Positions 1-8,401 of a stretch of 64,000 nucleotides of DNA are shown here, piece after piece (position 1 is the stretch's first letter; each line of letters opens with the position of its first letter). Source of the DNA: Nocardioides flavescens. GTDB taxonomy: Bacteria > Actinomycetota > Actinomycetes > Propionibacteriales > Nocardioidaceae. A program made the position numbers and the translations under genes. The stretch covers positions 122,386-186,385 of the forward strand of contig NZ_WUEK01000011.1 of assembly GCF_009823805.1 (NCBI RefSeq), written 5' to 3'. The notes beneath the pieces were generated by a model. The model was not told the DNA's origin. It saw only the letters and a list, made by a program, of their open reading frames with translations, and did not search any database.

Positions 1-663
1 CTCGGGGGTCGTGTCGGGGCGGATCAGCTCGTCGTGGTCGAGCACGGTGAGGCCGTTGAGGTCGGTGACCGGCACGACCGAGCGGTCGAAGTAGCCGTTG
101 GCCCAGGCCTTGGCCGCGCGGTGGTTGGACTCGGCGGCGAACGTGTCGACGTCGTGGCGGGTCCAGCCGCCGAGGGTGGCGATCAGGTCGGCACCGATGC
201 CCTGGGGCACGAAGCCGGTGGTGAGCGCCGTACGCGGGTCCATCGCCCAGGCGCCGCCGTCGGAGCCCATCGGCACGCGGCTCATCGACTCGACGCCACC
301 GGCGATGATGAGGTCCTCGAAGCCGCCGCGCACGCGGGAGGCGGCCTGGTTGACCGCCTCGAGACCGGAGGCGCAGAAGCGGTTGAGCTGGACGCCGGCG
401 GTGGTGTCCGGGAGACCGGCGGCGAGGGCCGCGGTCTTGGCGATGTCGCCGCCCTGGTCGCCGATCGGGGAGACGACGCCGAGCACGACGTCGTCGATGC
501 GCTGGGTGTCGAGGGTCGGGTTGCGCTTCTCGAGCTCCTCGATCAGCCCGACGACCAGGTCGACGGGCTTGACCTCGTGCAGCGAGCCGACGGCCTTGCC
601 CTTGCCACGGGGGGTGCGGAGGTGGTCGTAGATGAACGCCTCGGGCCCGGAAGAAGATGACAT
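1..663 (-). CDS. Acetyl-CoA C-acyltransferase (thiolase), N-terminal part, runs off the window
   Basis: Thiolases cleave 3-ketoacyl-CoA or condense two acyl-CoA units through a cysteine acyl-enzyme. The 221 visible residues cover the N-terminal thiolase fold. The nucleophile lies in NRFCASGLEAV (Cys about 97), the usual N-x-x-C-x-SGL box, followed by GGVESMSRVPMG, the FadA signature. The C-terminal His and Cys lie beyond base 1. The ATG at 663 has no Shine-Dalgarno; CACAAT ends six bases upstream, so the message may be leaderless. It is divergent from the MerR gene at 690, with an inverted repeat between them, so MerR may control it. The FadA type is clear; whether it is degradative or biosynthetic cannot be told. 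Confidence 0.88.
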   Translation of the reverse strand, partial: MSSSSGPEAFIYDHLRTPRGKGKAVGSLHEVKPVDLVVGLIEELEKRNPTLDTQRIDDVVLGVVSPIGDQGGDIAKTAALAAGLPDTTAGVQLNRFCASGLEAVNQAASRVRGGFEDLIIAGGVESMSRVPMGSDGGAWAMDPRTALTTGFVPQGIGADLIATLGGWTRHDVDTFAAESNHRAAKAWANGYFDRSVVPVTDLNGLTVLDHDELIRPDTTPE

Positions 664-673
664 GACCTGATTG

Positions 674-690
674 TGACACCATCACTGTCA
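674..690. promoter_or_regulatory. Inverted repeat in the thiolase/MerR divergent gap
   Basis: TGACA and TGTCA are separated by seven bases inside the 26-base gap between the divergent thiolase and MerR genes, touching the MerR start codon. This is a plausible MerR or repressor site, but the arms are short and a chance match cannot be excluded. Confidence 0.35.
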
Positions 691-1430
691 TGGTCAACCC
701 ACCTCGTGACGATGTGGAACTCCTCACGTTGGACGAGCTCTGCGAGCGGGTCGGCATGAGCGTGCGCAATGTCCGCTTCTACACCTCGCGCAACCTCGTC
801 CCCCCGCCGATCCGCCGCGGTCGGTCCGGCTACTACTCCCCCGACCACGTCGCCCGCCTCGAGCTCGTGCAGGAGCTGCAGTCGCACGGGTTCACGCTGT
901 CGGCGATCGAGAAGTACGTCGCCGGGCTGCCCGACGACGCGACACCCGAGGACATCGCGCTCGCCCGCACCCTCCTCGCCCCGTGGGACGTCGAGCGGCC
1001 GATCGAGATGACGCGCGCCGAGCTGTCGACCCGCGCGGGGCGCGACCTGTCCGACGAGGACCTGCGCACGCTCGCCGCGCTGGGCGTCGTCTTCCCGCTC
1101 AAGCGCAGCGCCCGCGGGGTCGAGCGCTACCAGGTCGCGGTCTCCCAGCTCACCGTCGGCCTCGGGATGCTGGACCTCGGCTTCCCGACCGAGGCCGCGC
1201 TCGCCGCGGCCGACATGTACGCCCGCCACGGCCGCGAGATCGCCTCCGAGCTCTACGAGCTGTTCCGCACGATGGTCTGGCCCGTCTACCGCGACCAGGG
1301 CGCCACGCCCGAGACGGTCCGCCAGGTCGTCGAGAAGATCAAGCCGCTCTCGATCGCCAGCCTCGTGTCGGCGTACGAGGCGGCGATGGACGAGACCAAG
1401 CGCGAGGGCATCGCCCGCCGCTCCCGCTGA
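690..1430 (+). CDS. MerR family transcriptional regulator
   Basis: A 246-residue regulator. Residues 10-80 form a MerR winged-helix domain: LTLDELCERVGMSVRNVRFY is the recognition helix region, followed by GRSGYYSPDHVARL. The remaining 165 residues are a long effector domain without a cysteine metal site, so this is not a metal-sensing MerR. Such long MerR proteins next to thiolases and other acyl-CoA genes are common in Actinobacteria and probably sense a lipid or CoA intermediate (inference). It is divergent from the thiolase at 663, leaving 26 bases that must hold both promoters and operators. Confidence 0.85.
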   Translation: MVNPPRDDVELLTLDELCERVGMSVRNVRFYTSRNLVPPPIRRGRSGYYSPDHVARLELVQELQSHGFTLSAIEKYVAGLPDDATPEDIALARTLLAPWDVERPIEMTRAELSTRAGRDLSDEDLRTLAALGVVFPLKRSARGVERYQVAVSQLTVGLGMLDLGFPTEAALAAADMYARHGREIASELYELFRTMVWPVYRDQGATPETVRQVVEKIKPLSIASLVSAYEAAMDETKREGIARRSR

Positions 1431-1490
1431 GCCCCAGGTGCGAGGCCGGGACGGAGGGGTACCGAGAGGTGTGTCCCTAGGATCAGGCCG

Positions 1491-2411
1491 ATGAACGACG
1501 ACCGCGCGAGCGAGAGCCTCTGCGTGCTGGTGACCGGCGCGACCGGGTTCATCGGCAGCCGGCTGGTGCCGGCGCTGATCGAGCAGGGCCACCGGGTGAA
1601 GGCGATGACCCGCAACCCCGACGGCTACGACGGCCCGGGCGAGCCCGTGGGCGCCGACGTGTTCGACCCGGAGACCCTCGGCGAGCCGATGCAGGGCGTC
1701 GACGTCGCGGTCTACCTCGTGCACTCCCTCGACGACGACGACTTCGAGCGCAAGGACGCGGAGGCGGCCGAGGCCTTCGGTCGCGCGGCGGCCGACGCCG
1801 GTGTCCGGCAGATCGTCTACATGGGCGGCCTCGGCAAGGACGGCGAGGACCTCTCGCCTCACCTGCGCTCGCGCCGCGAGGTCGAGCAGCTGCTCGGCAC
1901 CGGAGGGGTGCCGGTCACCGTGCTCCGGGCGGCGATCGTGGTCGGCGCGGGCGGCATCTCGTGGGAGATGACGCGCCAGCTCATCAAGAACCTGCCCGCC
2001 ATGGTGGTGCCCAAGTGGGCCGACACCCGCACGCAGCCGATCGCGCTCGACGACGTCATCCGCTACCTCGTCGGCGTGACCGGCACCGAGAAGGCGTTCG
2101 GCCAGGTCTACGAGATCGGCGGGGCCGACCAGCTGACCTACGTCCAGATGCTGCAGGACGCCGCGGAGGTCATCAACGGCCGCCGGGTGCCGATCGTGAC
2201 CGTGCCGGTGCTGAGCCCGCGGCTCTCCTCGCACTGGATCGGTCTGGTCACCGACGTCGACTCGACGACGGCCAGCAACCTCATCGACTCGATGAGCACC
2301 GAGGTGCTGCAGACCGACTACTCCATCCGCGACGTCGTCCCCGGCGAGCCGATGACCTACCGCGACGCGGTGAAGAAGGCCGTCATGGAGAGCGACGCGA
2401 AGAAGGGCTGA
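1491..2411 (+). CDS. NmrA-like NAD(P)H-binding atypical SDR protein
   Basis: A 306-residue Rossmann protein. VTGATGFIGSRLVP near residue 14 is the dinucleotide-binding glycine motif. VYLVHSL and YMGGLGKDG match the atypical short-chain dehydrogenase group annotated as NAD(P)H-binding proteins in Actinobacteria. The canonical YxxxK catalytic pair is not evident, so it may bind cofactor as a sensor or act on an unusual substrate. There is no Shine-Dalgarno; TAGGAT (1478-1483) ends seven bases before the ATG, the spacing of a leaderless transcript. It lies downstream of MerR with its own promoter and is convergent with the CPBP gene, 12 bases away. Confidence 0.82.
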   Translation: MNDDRASESLCVLVTGATGFIGSRLVPALIEQGHRVKAMTRNPDGYDGPGEPVGADVFDPETLGEPMQGVDVAVYLVHSLDDDDFERKDAEAAEAFGRAAADAGVRQIVYMGGLGKDGEDLSPHLRSRREVEQLLGTGGVPVTVLRAAIVVGAGGISWEMTRQLIKNLPAMVVPKWADTRTQPIALDDVIRYLVGVTGTEKAFGQVYEIGGADQLTYVQMLQDAAEVINGRRVPIVTVPVLSPRLSSHWIGLVTDVDSTTASNLIDSMSTEVLQTDYSIRDVVPGEPMTYRDAVKKAVMESDAKKG

Positions 2412-2423
2412 GCCTCCGCCCGC

Positions 2424-3212
2424 TCAGAAGAAGATCAGCGGGAGCGCGACCAGCATCGTCAGGCTCCACGTGCAGTGCGTGAGGATCGGCGCGAGGATGC
2501 CGCCGGAGGCCCGGCGCTGGAGCCCGACGACGACGCCGAGCAGCACCGCGGCGAACGACAGCATGACGTTGCCGGTCGCCAGCGTCGCGACGGCGTAGGC
2601 CAACGTCGTCCACGCGACCGGGTGCCGCGTGATCGCGGCGTACGCCGCCCCGCGGAAGAACAGCTCCTCCGCGATCCCGTTGATCGCGGTGATGAAGACC
2701 AGGATCGGCAGCGAGCCCTGGTCGGCGTAGCCGATGACCTTGACGACCTGTCCCTCCAGCGGCTGCAGGAAGGACAGGCTGTGCACGAGCAGCGCGCCGG
2801 CGACGAAGACCCCGGCGAGCCCGAGGCCGAGGAGCACGGGCGGGAGGACCGGTCGCACCAGGTCGGAGGCCGACCCGCGGGCGATGCGACCGAGGTGGAG
2901 CGGACCCGAGGCGAAGGCGCCGACGGTCCACACCCCGGCCAGCAGCAGGGCCGCGGGGTAGAACCACGGGCTGCCGGGCTCGAGGCGCAGCGAGATGCCG
3001 AGGACGATGCCGCCGAGCACCACGAACCCGACCGTCACGAGCTGGCGGCGACGCAGGTCGCGCGGCTGCTGGCGGTGGTCGCGGGGCACGACGTCCCACA
3101 GCGAACGCCGGGCCCAGGCGCGCCACGGCGACACCAGCGGCAGCCCGTGCTCCGACTGCTCGCCCTGCTCGTGCTGGACGCCCTCGCGGGCGGTGCCTCG
3201 CTGCTCGCTCAC
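2424..3212 (-). CDS. CPBP family intramembrane metalloprotease
   Basis: A 262-residue membrane protein with a charged N-terminus of about 55 residues and then six to eight hydrophobic segments. The Abi/CPBP motif is present: EELFFRG (the EExxxR glutamate pair and arginine) near residue 188, and a later histidine in LTHCTWS near residue 246. Family members are type II CAAX prenyl-endopeptidases or bacteriocin-immunity proteins; the bacterial substrate is usually unknown. The GTG start has GAGAGGA upstream. It follows the DEAD-box helicase stop by 15 bases on the same strand, so the two are probably cotranscribed. Confidence 0.85.
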   Translation of the reverse strand: MSEQRGTAREGVQHEQGEQSEHGLPLVSPWRAWARRSLWDVVPRDHRQQPRDLRRRQLVTVGFVVLGGIVLGISLRLEPGSPWFYPAALLLAGVWTVGAFASGPLHLGRIARGSASDLVRPVLPPVLLGLGLAGVFVAGALLVHSLSFLQPLEGQVVKVIGYADQGSLPILVFITAINGIAEELFFRGAAYAAITRHPVAWTTLAYAVATLATGNVMLSFAAVLLGVVVGLQRRASGGILAPILTHCTWSLTMLVALPLIFF

Positions 3213-3227
3213 CTCAGTCCTCTCGTG

Positions 3228-4649
3228 TCAGTGACTCTCGGAGACCCGCGCCCCACCGGAGCGACCGCCCGGCCGGCCGCCGGAGCGACCCCCGCGGCGT
3301 CGGCCGCCACCGGCCTTCGCCGCGCCGGAGCCACCGGCGCCGTTGCCTGCCGAACCGGAGCCCGAACCGCCGCGACGGCGACGCGGCGGGCGCGAGCCGC
3401 CGGTCTTCGCACCGTTCCCGGCACCGGCCTTGCCGCTGCCCTGCGCGGGAGCGGCGGGAGCCTCGACGAGGCCACCGGCGACGAGCGTGCGCTCGCCGGG
3501 GGCCAGGTCGGCCAGCACCGGGTGGCGGGGCCCGTCGACGCGCGTGATCGTGGGCTTGATGCCCGCGGCGCGGGTCAGCGAGCGGACGTCGCCGACCTGG
3601 TCCTCGGTCATCAGCGTGATGACGGTGCCGGCCGCGCCGGCGCGGGCGGTGCGCCCCGAGCGGTGCAGGTAGGCCTTGTGCTCGGCCGGCGGGTCGGCGT
3701 GCACGACGAGCGCGACGTCGTCGACGTGGATGCCCCGCGCCGCGATGTCGGTCGCGACCAGGGTCGTGGCCCGGCCGCTGTGGAAGGCGTCCATGTTGCG
3801 GGTGCGCGCACCCTGGCTGAGGTTGCCGTGCAGCTCGACCGCGGGCACGCCGTGCCGGTTGAGCTGACGCGCGAGCGCCTTGGCGCCGTACTTGGTGCGG
3901 GTGAAGACGACCGTGCGGCCCGGCGCGCTGGCGAGGTCGACGAGCACCGGCACGCGCTGCTCACGAGCCAGGTGCAGGACGTGGTGGTCCATGGCCGCGA
4001 CGGGCGACTGGGCCGAGTCGGCCTGGTGCGTGGCGGGGTCCTGCAGGAAGCGGCGCACCAGCACGTCGATGCCGTTGTCCAGGGTGGCCGAGAAGAGCAG
4101 CCGCTGACCGCCCCTGGGCGTGGCGTCGAGCAGACGGCGCACCGCCGGCAGGAAGCCGAGGTCGGCCATGTGGTCGGCCTCGTCGAGCACGGTCACCTCG
4201 ACGGCGCCGAGGTCGCAGTGGCCCTGGGCGATGAGGTCCTCGAGGCGGCCGGGGCAGGCGAGGACGATGTCGACGCCGCGCTGCAGGCCCTGGACCTGCG
4301 GGCCCTGGCCGACGCCGCCGAAGACGGTGCGCGAGGTCAGGCCGGCGGCCGCGGCGAGCGGGGCGAGCGACTCCTCGATCTGACCGACCAGCTCGCGGGT
4401 CGGAGCCAGGATCAGCGCACGGGGGCGGCCGGCGCGGCGGGGGCGGCCCGAGGCCTGCAGCCGCGCGACGAGGGGGAGGAGGAAGGCGTAGGTCTTGCCC
4501 GAACCGGTGCGACCGCGGCCGAGGACGTCGCGTCCGGCCAGCGAGTCGGGCAGCGTCGCTGCCTGGATCGGGGTGGGGTCGGTGATGCCGCGCGTCTCGA
4601 GGACGGCGGCGAGGTGGGCGGGGACGCCGAGGTCGGCGAAGGAAGGCAC
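3228..4649 (-). CDS. DEAD-box RNA helicase, RhlE-like, with Gly/Arg tail
   Basis: An ATP-dependent RNA helicase. Motifs in order are the Q motif (TPIQAATLP), GRTGSGKT (Walker A), PTRELVGQ, DEAD (VLDEADHMAD), SAT, and HRSGRTARAG (motif VI). The last 80 or so residues are a low-complexity Gly/Arg/Ser tail (RRRRGGSGSGS and GGRPGGRSGG), typical of RNA-binding RGG extensions. I chose the GTG at 4649 because GAGAG precedes it and family members begin PSFADLG; an upstream GTG at 4679 would add ten residues. It probably heads an operon with the CPBP protease. A second helicase at 41008 has a different tail. Confidence 0.9.
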   Translation of the reverse strand: MPSFADLGVPAHLAAVLETRGITDPTPIQAATLPDSLAGRDVLGRGRTGSGKTYAFLLPLVARLQASGRPRRAGRPRALILAPTRELVGQIEESLAPLAAAAGLTSRTVFGGVGQGPQVQGLQRGVDIVLACPGRLEDLIAQGHCDLGAVEVTVLDEADHMADLGFLPAVRRLLDATPRGGQRLLFSATLDNGIDVLVRRFLQDPATHQADSAQSPVAAMDHHVLHLAREQRVPVLVDLASAPGRTVVFTRTKYGAKALARQLNRHGVPAVELHGNLSQGARTRNMDAFHSGRATTLVATDIAARGIHVDDVALVVHADPPAEHKAYLHRSGRTARAGAAGTVITLMTEDQVGDVRSLTRAAGIKPTITRVDGPRHPVLADLAPGERTLVAGGLVEAPAAPAQGSGKAGAGNGAKTGGSRPPRRRRGGSGSGSAGNGAGGSGAAKAGGGRRRGGRSGGRPGGRSGGARVSESH

Positions 4650-4745
4650 AGGTTGACGCTCTCGGTGGAGGTGTCTCACCAGACGGTGGCCACGAGGTGG
4701 CCGGCCGCGCGGGTCACCGCGCGGGAGCAGGTCCGAGGCAAGACT

Positions 4746-4784
4746 GGACGGACCGCTCTCCTATTCTAGGAGCGCAGTCCGTCC
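4746..4784 (-). terminator. Intrinsic terminator-like hairpin after csbD
   Basis: Twenty-four bases past the CsbD stop the minus strand forms an 18-bp stem with a GAA loop. The outer arms are GGACGGAC and GTCCGTCC, the inner arms CTCCTA and TAGGAG, with one mismatch and one G-U pair. There is no U-tract, as is usual in high-GC Actinobacteria. It also insulates the helicase promoter. Confidence 0.7.
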
Positions 4785-4808
4785 GATCCCGCATCGTGAC
4801 GGTGGGTG

Positions 4809-5003
4809 CTACTTCTTGAACGCGTCCTTGATGTCCGAGACGGCGTCCTTGACCTTGTCGCCCGCGCTCTTGGCCTTGGCCTCGGTCTGGTCGGCACGGC
4901 CCTCGTTCTTGAGGTCGTCGTTGCCGGTCAGCGAGCCCGCGGCCTCCTTGGCGCGGCCGCCGAGGTCCTGGGTCTTGTGCTCTGCCTTGTCGTCGATAGC
5001 CAT
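4809..5003 (-). CDS. CsbD family stress protein
   Basis: A 64-residue hydrophilic, helix-forming protein. GRAKEAAGSLTGNDDLKNEG is the CsbD core, and the rest is Lys/Asp/Ala-rich as in the family. CsbD proteins are induced by general stress (sigma B in Bacillus); their molecular role is unknown. The length is normal for the family. It stands alone between the amidotransferase and the helicase, closed by the strong hairpin at 4746-4784. No convincing sigma-B-type promoter was seen. Confidence 0.88.
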   Translation of the reverse strand: MAIDDKAEHKTQDLGGRAKEAAGSLTGNDDLKNEGRADQTEAKAKSAGDKVKDAVSDIKDAFKK

Positions 5004-5064
5004 GTCCAGACGGTTGCCGCGCCGACTGCGGGCAAACCTGGTCGGGCCCGGTCTCAGCGAGGAA

Positions 5065-5799
5065 TCAGGGGCGGGCCGCGAGCTCCACGAACCTCGACAG
5101 CACCCGCGGCGGCTCGGTCACGACGGCCGCGCGGGCGGCGGCGACGAGCGAGGCGCCCTCCTCGGGGCGGTAGTAGCCGAAGTCGCGGTAGATCTCGATG
5201 CGCCCGACGATGCCGTCGACGTCGAGCTCGGGGTGGAACTGCGTCGCCCAGACCCGGGTGCCGATCCGGAACGCCTGGACCGGGCAGGTCGGCGACCCGG
5301 CGAGGCGTACGCCGCCCCGCGGGAGCCGCGCCACGGCCTCCTTGTGGCCGACGAACGCGCTGAACGTCTCCGGCAGGACGCCGAGCAGCGGGTCGGCGCG
5401 CCCCTCCTCGGTGAGCGTCACCTCGACCGCACCGATCGGCTCGGGGTGGCTGCGGTCGACCACGCCGCCGTCGAGCTGGCCGAGCGTGCCGACGCCGTAG
5501 CAGGCACCGAGGAACGGGGAGTCGGCGTCGACGACCTGGCGCGCCAGGTCGCGCAGCCGGGCCTCACCGCGCAGCTGCGCCGGTGTCTTGAGCGCCTCGG
5601 GGTCGCTGACGTTCCACGGACCACCGCCGACGACGATCCCCGACCAGTCGTCGAGGTCGAGCGGGCCCAGCTCCTCGCGCTCGAGGCGCACCCGGCGCAG
5701 GTCGCGCTCGTCGAGCCCGGCGCAGCGCAGGACCGCGGCGTACTCGTCGTCGGCCGCGGCGTCCTCGGCCCGGATCGCGAGGAAGAGGAACGGCCTCAC
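5065..5799 (-). CDS. Class I glutamine amidotransferase
   Basis: A 244-residue stand-alone GATase1 protein of the GuaA-like group. The nucleophile elbow is FLGACYG (Cys100) and the His/Glu pair is ATQFHPE (His189, Glu191), so the triad is complete. Such proteins hydrolyse glutamine or gamma-glutamyl compounds; the acceptor here is unknown. The GTG start overlaps the stop of the upstream racemase in a GTGA junction, implying translational coupling. A longer reading from 5853 would sit inside the racemase gene and begin with an arginine run, so I rejected it. Confidence 0.87.
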   Translation of the reverse strand: MRPFLFLAIRAEDAAADDEYAAVLRCAGLDERDLRRVRLEREELGPLDLDDWSGIVVGGGPWNVSDPEALKTPAQLRGEARLRDLARQVVDADSPFLGACYGVGTLGQLDGGVVDRSHPEPIGAVEVTLTEEGRADPLLGVLPETFSAFVGHKEAVARLPRGGVRLAGSPTCPVQAFRIGTRVWATQFHPELDVDGIVGRIEIYRDFGYYRPEEGASLVAAARAAVVTEPPRVLSRFVELAARP

Positions 5800-6953
5800 G
5801 ACTGCACGGCGACGCCGCGCTCGATCAGCCCGTCGACGTCGTCGACGCCCCACGCGGCGAGGGCCTCACGGGTCTGCGCGCCGGCCTCCGCGGGCGGCGT
5901 GGTGAGGCTCGGCTGCGTGCGGGAGAAGCGCGGCGCCGGCGCGGGCTGCACCAGGCCGTCGCGCTCGACGAAGGTCTCGCGGGCGACGAGGTGGGGGTGC
6001 TCGGCGGCCTCGCTGAGCGTGACGATGCCCGCGACGCAGGCGTCGGTGCCCTCGAAGACGGCGACCCACTCGGCCATCGTGCGCTGGGCGAAGGTCTCGG
6101 CGAGCAGCGAGCGGAGCTCGTCGTAGCGGTCGAGGTCGGCCTGGCCCGGCGCCGTCCCCTCCAGGCCGAGCGTGCGCATCAGGGCCGCGAAGAACTGCGG
6201 CTCGAGCGCCCCGACGGACACGTGCCGGCCGTCGGAGGTCTCGTAGACGTCGTAGAACGGCACCCCGCCGTCCAGGAGGTTGACCCCGCGCCGCTCCTGC
6301 AGCGAGCCGCCGGCGAGGAACGCCGAGGTCATGGCGTTGAGGTGCGCCGTGCCGTCGACGATCGCGGCGTCGACGACCTGACCCCGTCCCGACGTCCTCG
6401 CCTCGAGCAGGGCGGCGAGGACGCCGACGACGAGGTAGGTCGAGCCGCCTCCGAAGTCGCCGACGAGGTTGGTCGGGAAGTGCGGCCGGGCGGGGTCCTG
6501 CCCGAGGCCGAACAGCGCGCCGGCGACCGAGACGTAGTTGATGTCGTGCCCGGCCGCGTGGGCCAGCGGCCCGTCCTGGCCCCAGCCGGTCATCCGGCCG
6601 TAGACGAGCCGCTCGTTGACGGCGTGGCACTGCTCGGGGCCGATGCCCAGGCGCTCGGCGACACCCGGGCGCATCCCCTCGACGAGCACGTCCGCGCCGC
6701 GGACCAGCTCGAGGACGACCGCCGCGGCCTCCGGCTGCTTCAGGTCGAGGGCGACGCTCGGGCGACCGCGGTTGAGCAGCATCGCCGGACCGCCGGCGAG
6801 CGGCGTACCGCCGCCGGGGCGCTCGACCCGGATCACGTCGGCGCCGAGGTCGGCGAGCAGCATGCACGCGTGCGGACCCGGCCCCAGTCCGGCGATCTCG
6901 ACGACCCGGACCCCGCGCAGCGGACCGGTGCCCTGTCCCAGCTCGACAGCCAT
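5796..6953 (-). CDS. mcr: Alpha-methylacyl-CoA racemase (CaiB/BaiF family)
   Basis: The 385-residue protein epimerises 2-methylacyl-CoA so that branched-chain or sterol-side-chain acyl-CoA can enter beta-oxidation. Using the ATG at 6953, the catalytic residues known for the mycobacterial enzyme (His126, Asp156, Glu241) fall at His136 (AGHDINY), Asp166 (GDFGGG) and Glu251 (ALEPQFF), a constant offset of ten. The CoA-binding N-terminus reads GPGPHACMLLADLGADVIRV. GATGCT lies seven bases before this ATG; a second ATG at 6965 is possible. It is translationally coupled to the amidotransferase. Confidence 0.9.
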   Translation of the reverse strand: MAVELGQGTGPLRGVRVVEIAGLGPGPHACMLLADLGADVIRVERPGGGTPLAGGPAMLLNRGRPSVALDLKQPEAAAVVLELVRGADVLVEGMRPGVAERLGIGPEQCHAVNERLVYGRMTGWGQDGPLAHAAGHDINYVSVAGALFGLGQDPARPHFPTNLVGDFGGGSTYLVVGVLAALLEARTSGRGQVVDAAIVDGTAHLNAMTSAFLAGGSLQERRGVNLLDGGVPFYDVYETSDGRHVSVGALEPQFFAALMRTLGLEGTAPGQADLDRYDELRSLLAETFAQRTMAEWVAVFEGTDACVAGIVTLSEAAEHPHLVARETFVERDGLVQPAPAPRFSRTQPSLTTPPAEAGAQTREALAAWGVDDVDGLIERGVAVQS

Positions 6954-7033
6954 GCGCGGCAGCATCGCAGACGGCCGGTGCGGAAGGTTCCTCTCACCCC
7001 TGCGGATGCAGGTGTGGCCCGTGAGTGGACGGG

Positions 7034-7039
7034 TATGCT
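7034..7039 (+). promoter_or_regulatory. -10 hexamer TATGCT ahead of a possible leaderless small ORF
   Basis: TATGCT ends six bases before the ATG at 7046. This is the best -10 match in the 212-base gap between the racemase and the C-S lyase. No good -35 is visible. It may drive the small ORF, the patB-like gene, or both. Confidence 0.45.
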
Positions 7040-7045
7040 CCGACC

Positions 7046-7144
7046 ATGATTCTCGGGGGGATCAAGCCTGCCAGTGCCCACGCGTCGAGGCCTCGCCCGC
7101 GTCCCAGCGTGCCTCAGGCCGCGGAGACCGCGTCCCGTCAGTAG
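7046..7144 (+). CDS. Possible 32-residue leaderless small ORF upstream of the C-S lyase
   Basis: ATG to TAG encodes 32 residues beginning MILGGIKPASAH and ending AAETASRQ, Pro/Arg/Ala-rich, with no hydrophobic segment and no cysteines. Its ATG sits six bases after TATGCT, so it would be translated from the first transcribed base. It ends 33 bases before the patB-like start. It could be a regulatory leader peptide, a small protein, or chance. The absence of Cys or Met runs argues against simple cysteine attenuation. Confidence 0.3.
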   Translation: MILGGIKPASAHASRPRPRPSVPQAAETASRQ

Positions 7145-7177
7145 GCCCCCAGCACACGTCGGTGCTGCAATGACCGG

Positions 7178-8338
7178 GTGAGCAGCGACCGGGCGAGCCT
7201 GATCCGAGACCTGAGCGACGAGGAGGCCCGCGCGGCCCTCGTGCTGAAGTGGGGCGACACCGAGCCCGGCACCATCCCGGCCTGGGTGGCCGAGATGGAC
7301 TACGAGGTCGCGCCGGTCGTGCGCGAGGCGGTCGCCGCCGCGGTCGAGCGCGGCGTCCTCGGCTACCCGCCGCTGGACCGGGCGGGCGGGACCGTCGCCG
7401 AGGCGTACGCCGGCTTCGCGCAGCGGCGGTACGGCGCCACGGTCGACCCCGCGCACGTGCTGCTGACCGCCGACGTCACGGTCGGGGTGCGGGTCGCGCT
7501 GGAGGTCCTGAGCGAGCGGGCGCCGATGGTGCTGCCCGTTCCGGCGTACGACCCGCAGCACGGGCTGGGGAAGGTCACCGGTCTCGAGCAGTGGTCGCTG
7601 CCGGTCGACCTCGACGGCGACGACTACGCCCTCGACCTCGACGAGCTCGACCGGCTGCTGGCCCGCGGCGCCCGGACCCTGCTGCTCACCCAGCCGCACA
7701 ACCCGGCCGGCCACGTGCACACCCGGGCCGAGCTCGAGGGCATCCGCGACGTGGTCACGAAGCACGGCGCGCGGGTGGTCAGCGACGAGATCCACGCGCC
7801 GCTCGTGCTGCCGGGTGCCGAGCACGTGCCCTACCTCTCGCTGGAGGGCACCGCCGACCACGCCGTCGCGGTGGTCTCGTCGTCGAAGGCGTTCGGCGTC
7901 CCCGGGCTCAAGTGCGCGCAGATCGTCACCGGCGACGACGCCACCCGCGACAGGCTGGTCGACACGCCGTTGGCGCACAACGACTCGTGGGGCTCGCTCG
8001 GCGTGGTGGCCGCCGAGGCGGCGTACGCCCACGGCGACGCGTGGCTCGACGCCCTCGTCGAGCGCCTCGACCAGCAGCGCTCGCTGCTGCGCAGCCTCCT
8101 CGCCGAGCACCTGCCCGAGGCCCGGACGTGGCCGCTGGAGGCGACCTACCTGGCCTGGGTCGACCTGCGGGCCTACGGCCACGACGATCCGGCCGCGCCG
8201 ATCCGCGCCGGCGGGGTGCGGGTGACCCCCGGTGCGGCGTACTGGCCGGGGCTGGCGGGGTTCGTGCGGCTCAACATCGCGACCTCGCCCGAGCGGCTCA
8301 CCGAGATCGTGCGCCGGATGGGCGCAGCGCTGGACTGA
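7178..8338 (+). CDS. MalY/PatB family PLP-dependent C-S lyase (cystathionine beta-lyase)
   Basis: A 386-residue fold-type I aminotransferase-like enzyme. WVAEMDYEVAP near residue 36 and GYPPL near 62 are PatB/MalY signatures. NPAGHVHT and SDEIHAPLV carry the PLP-binding Asn and Asp, and SSSKAFG provides Lys237 for the Schiff base. Members cleave cystathionine or cysteine conjugates to thiol, pyruvate and ammonia. TGCAAT lies six bases before the GTG and there is no clear Shine-Dalgarno. A large bidirectional hairpin separates it from the convergent secreted protein. Confidence 0.88.
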   Translation: MSSDRASLIRDLSDEEARAALVLKWGDTEPGTIPAWVAEMDYEVAPVVREAVAAAVERGVLGYPPLDRAGGTVAEAYAGFAQRRYGATVDPAHVLLTADVTVGVRVALEVLSERAPMVLPVPAYDPQHGLGKVTGLEQWSLPVDLDGDDYALDLDELDRLLARGARTLLLTQPHNPAGHVHTRAELEGIRDVVTKHGARVVSDEIHAPLVLPGAEHVPYLSLEGTADHAVAVVSSSKAFGVPGLKCAQIVTGDDATRDRLVDTPLAHNDSWGSLGVVAAEAAYAHGDAWLDALVERLDQQRSLLRSLLAEHLPEARTWPLEATYLAWVDLRAYGHDDPAAPIRAGGVRVTPGAAYWPGLAGFVRLNIATSPERLTEIVRRMGAALD

Positions 8339-8350
8339 TCCCCGAACGCG

Positions 8351-8386
8351 CCTGCGCGCGCCGTGCCGGAGCACGACGCGCGCAGG
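8351..8386. terminator. Bidirectional terminator hairpin
   Basis: CCTGCGCGCG and CGCGCGCAGG form ten pairs, followed by one mismatch, then CGTGC/GCACG around a CGGA loop. It lies exactly between the convergent C-S lyase and secreted-protein stops and can serve both strands. Confidence 0.8.
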
Positions 8387-8401
8387 TGGTGGGGCGAGAG
8401 G

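Noticed and set aside
543..2234. Minus-strand frame of 563 codons
   Set aside because: Covers the MerR and NmrA-like genes in antisense and lacks any motif; the thiolase in the other minus frame is the real gene.
2475..4769. Plus-strand frame of 764 codons opposite the helicase and CPBP genes
   Set aside because: Compositional shadow; both minus-strand genes have all family motifs.
4809..5040. Sigma-B-like promoter for csbD
   Set aside because: A GTTT-like box can be found but no matching -10 at the right spacing.
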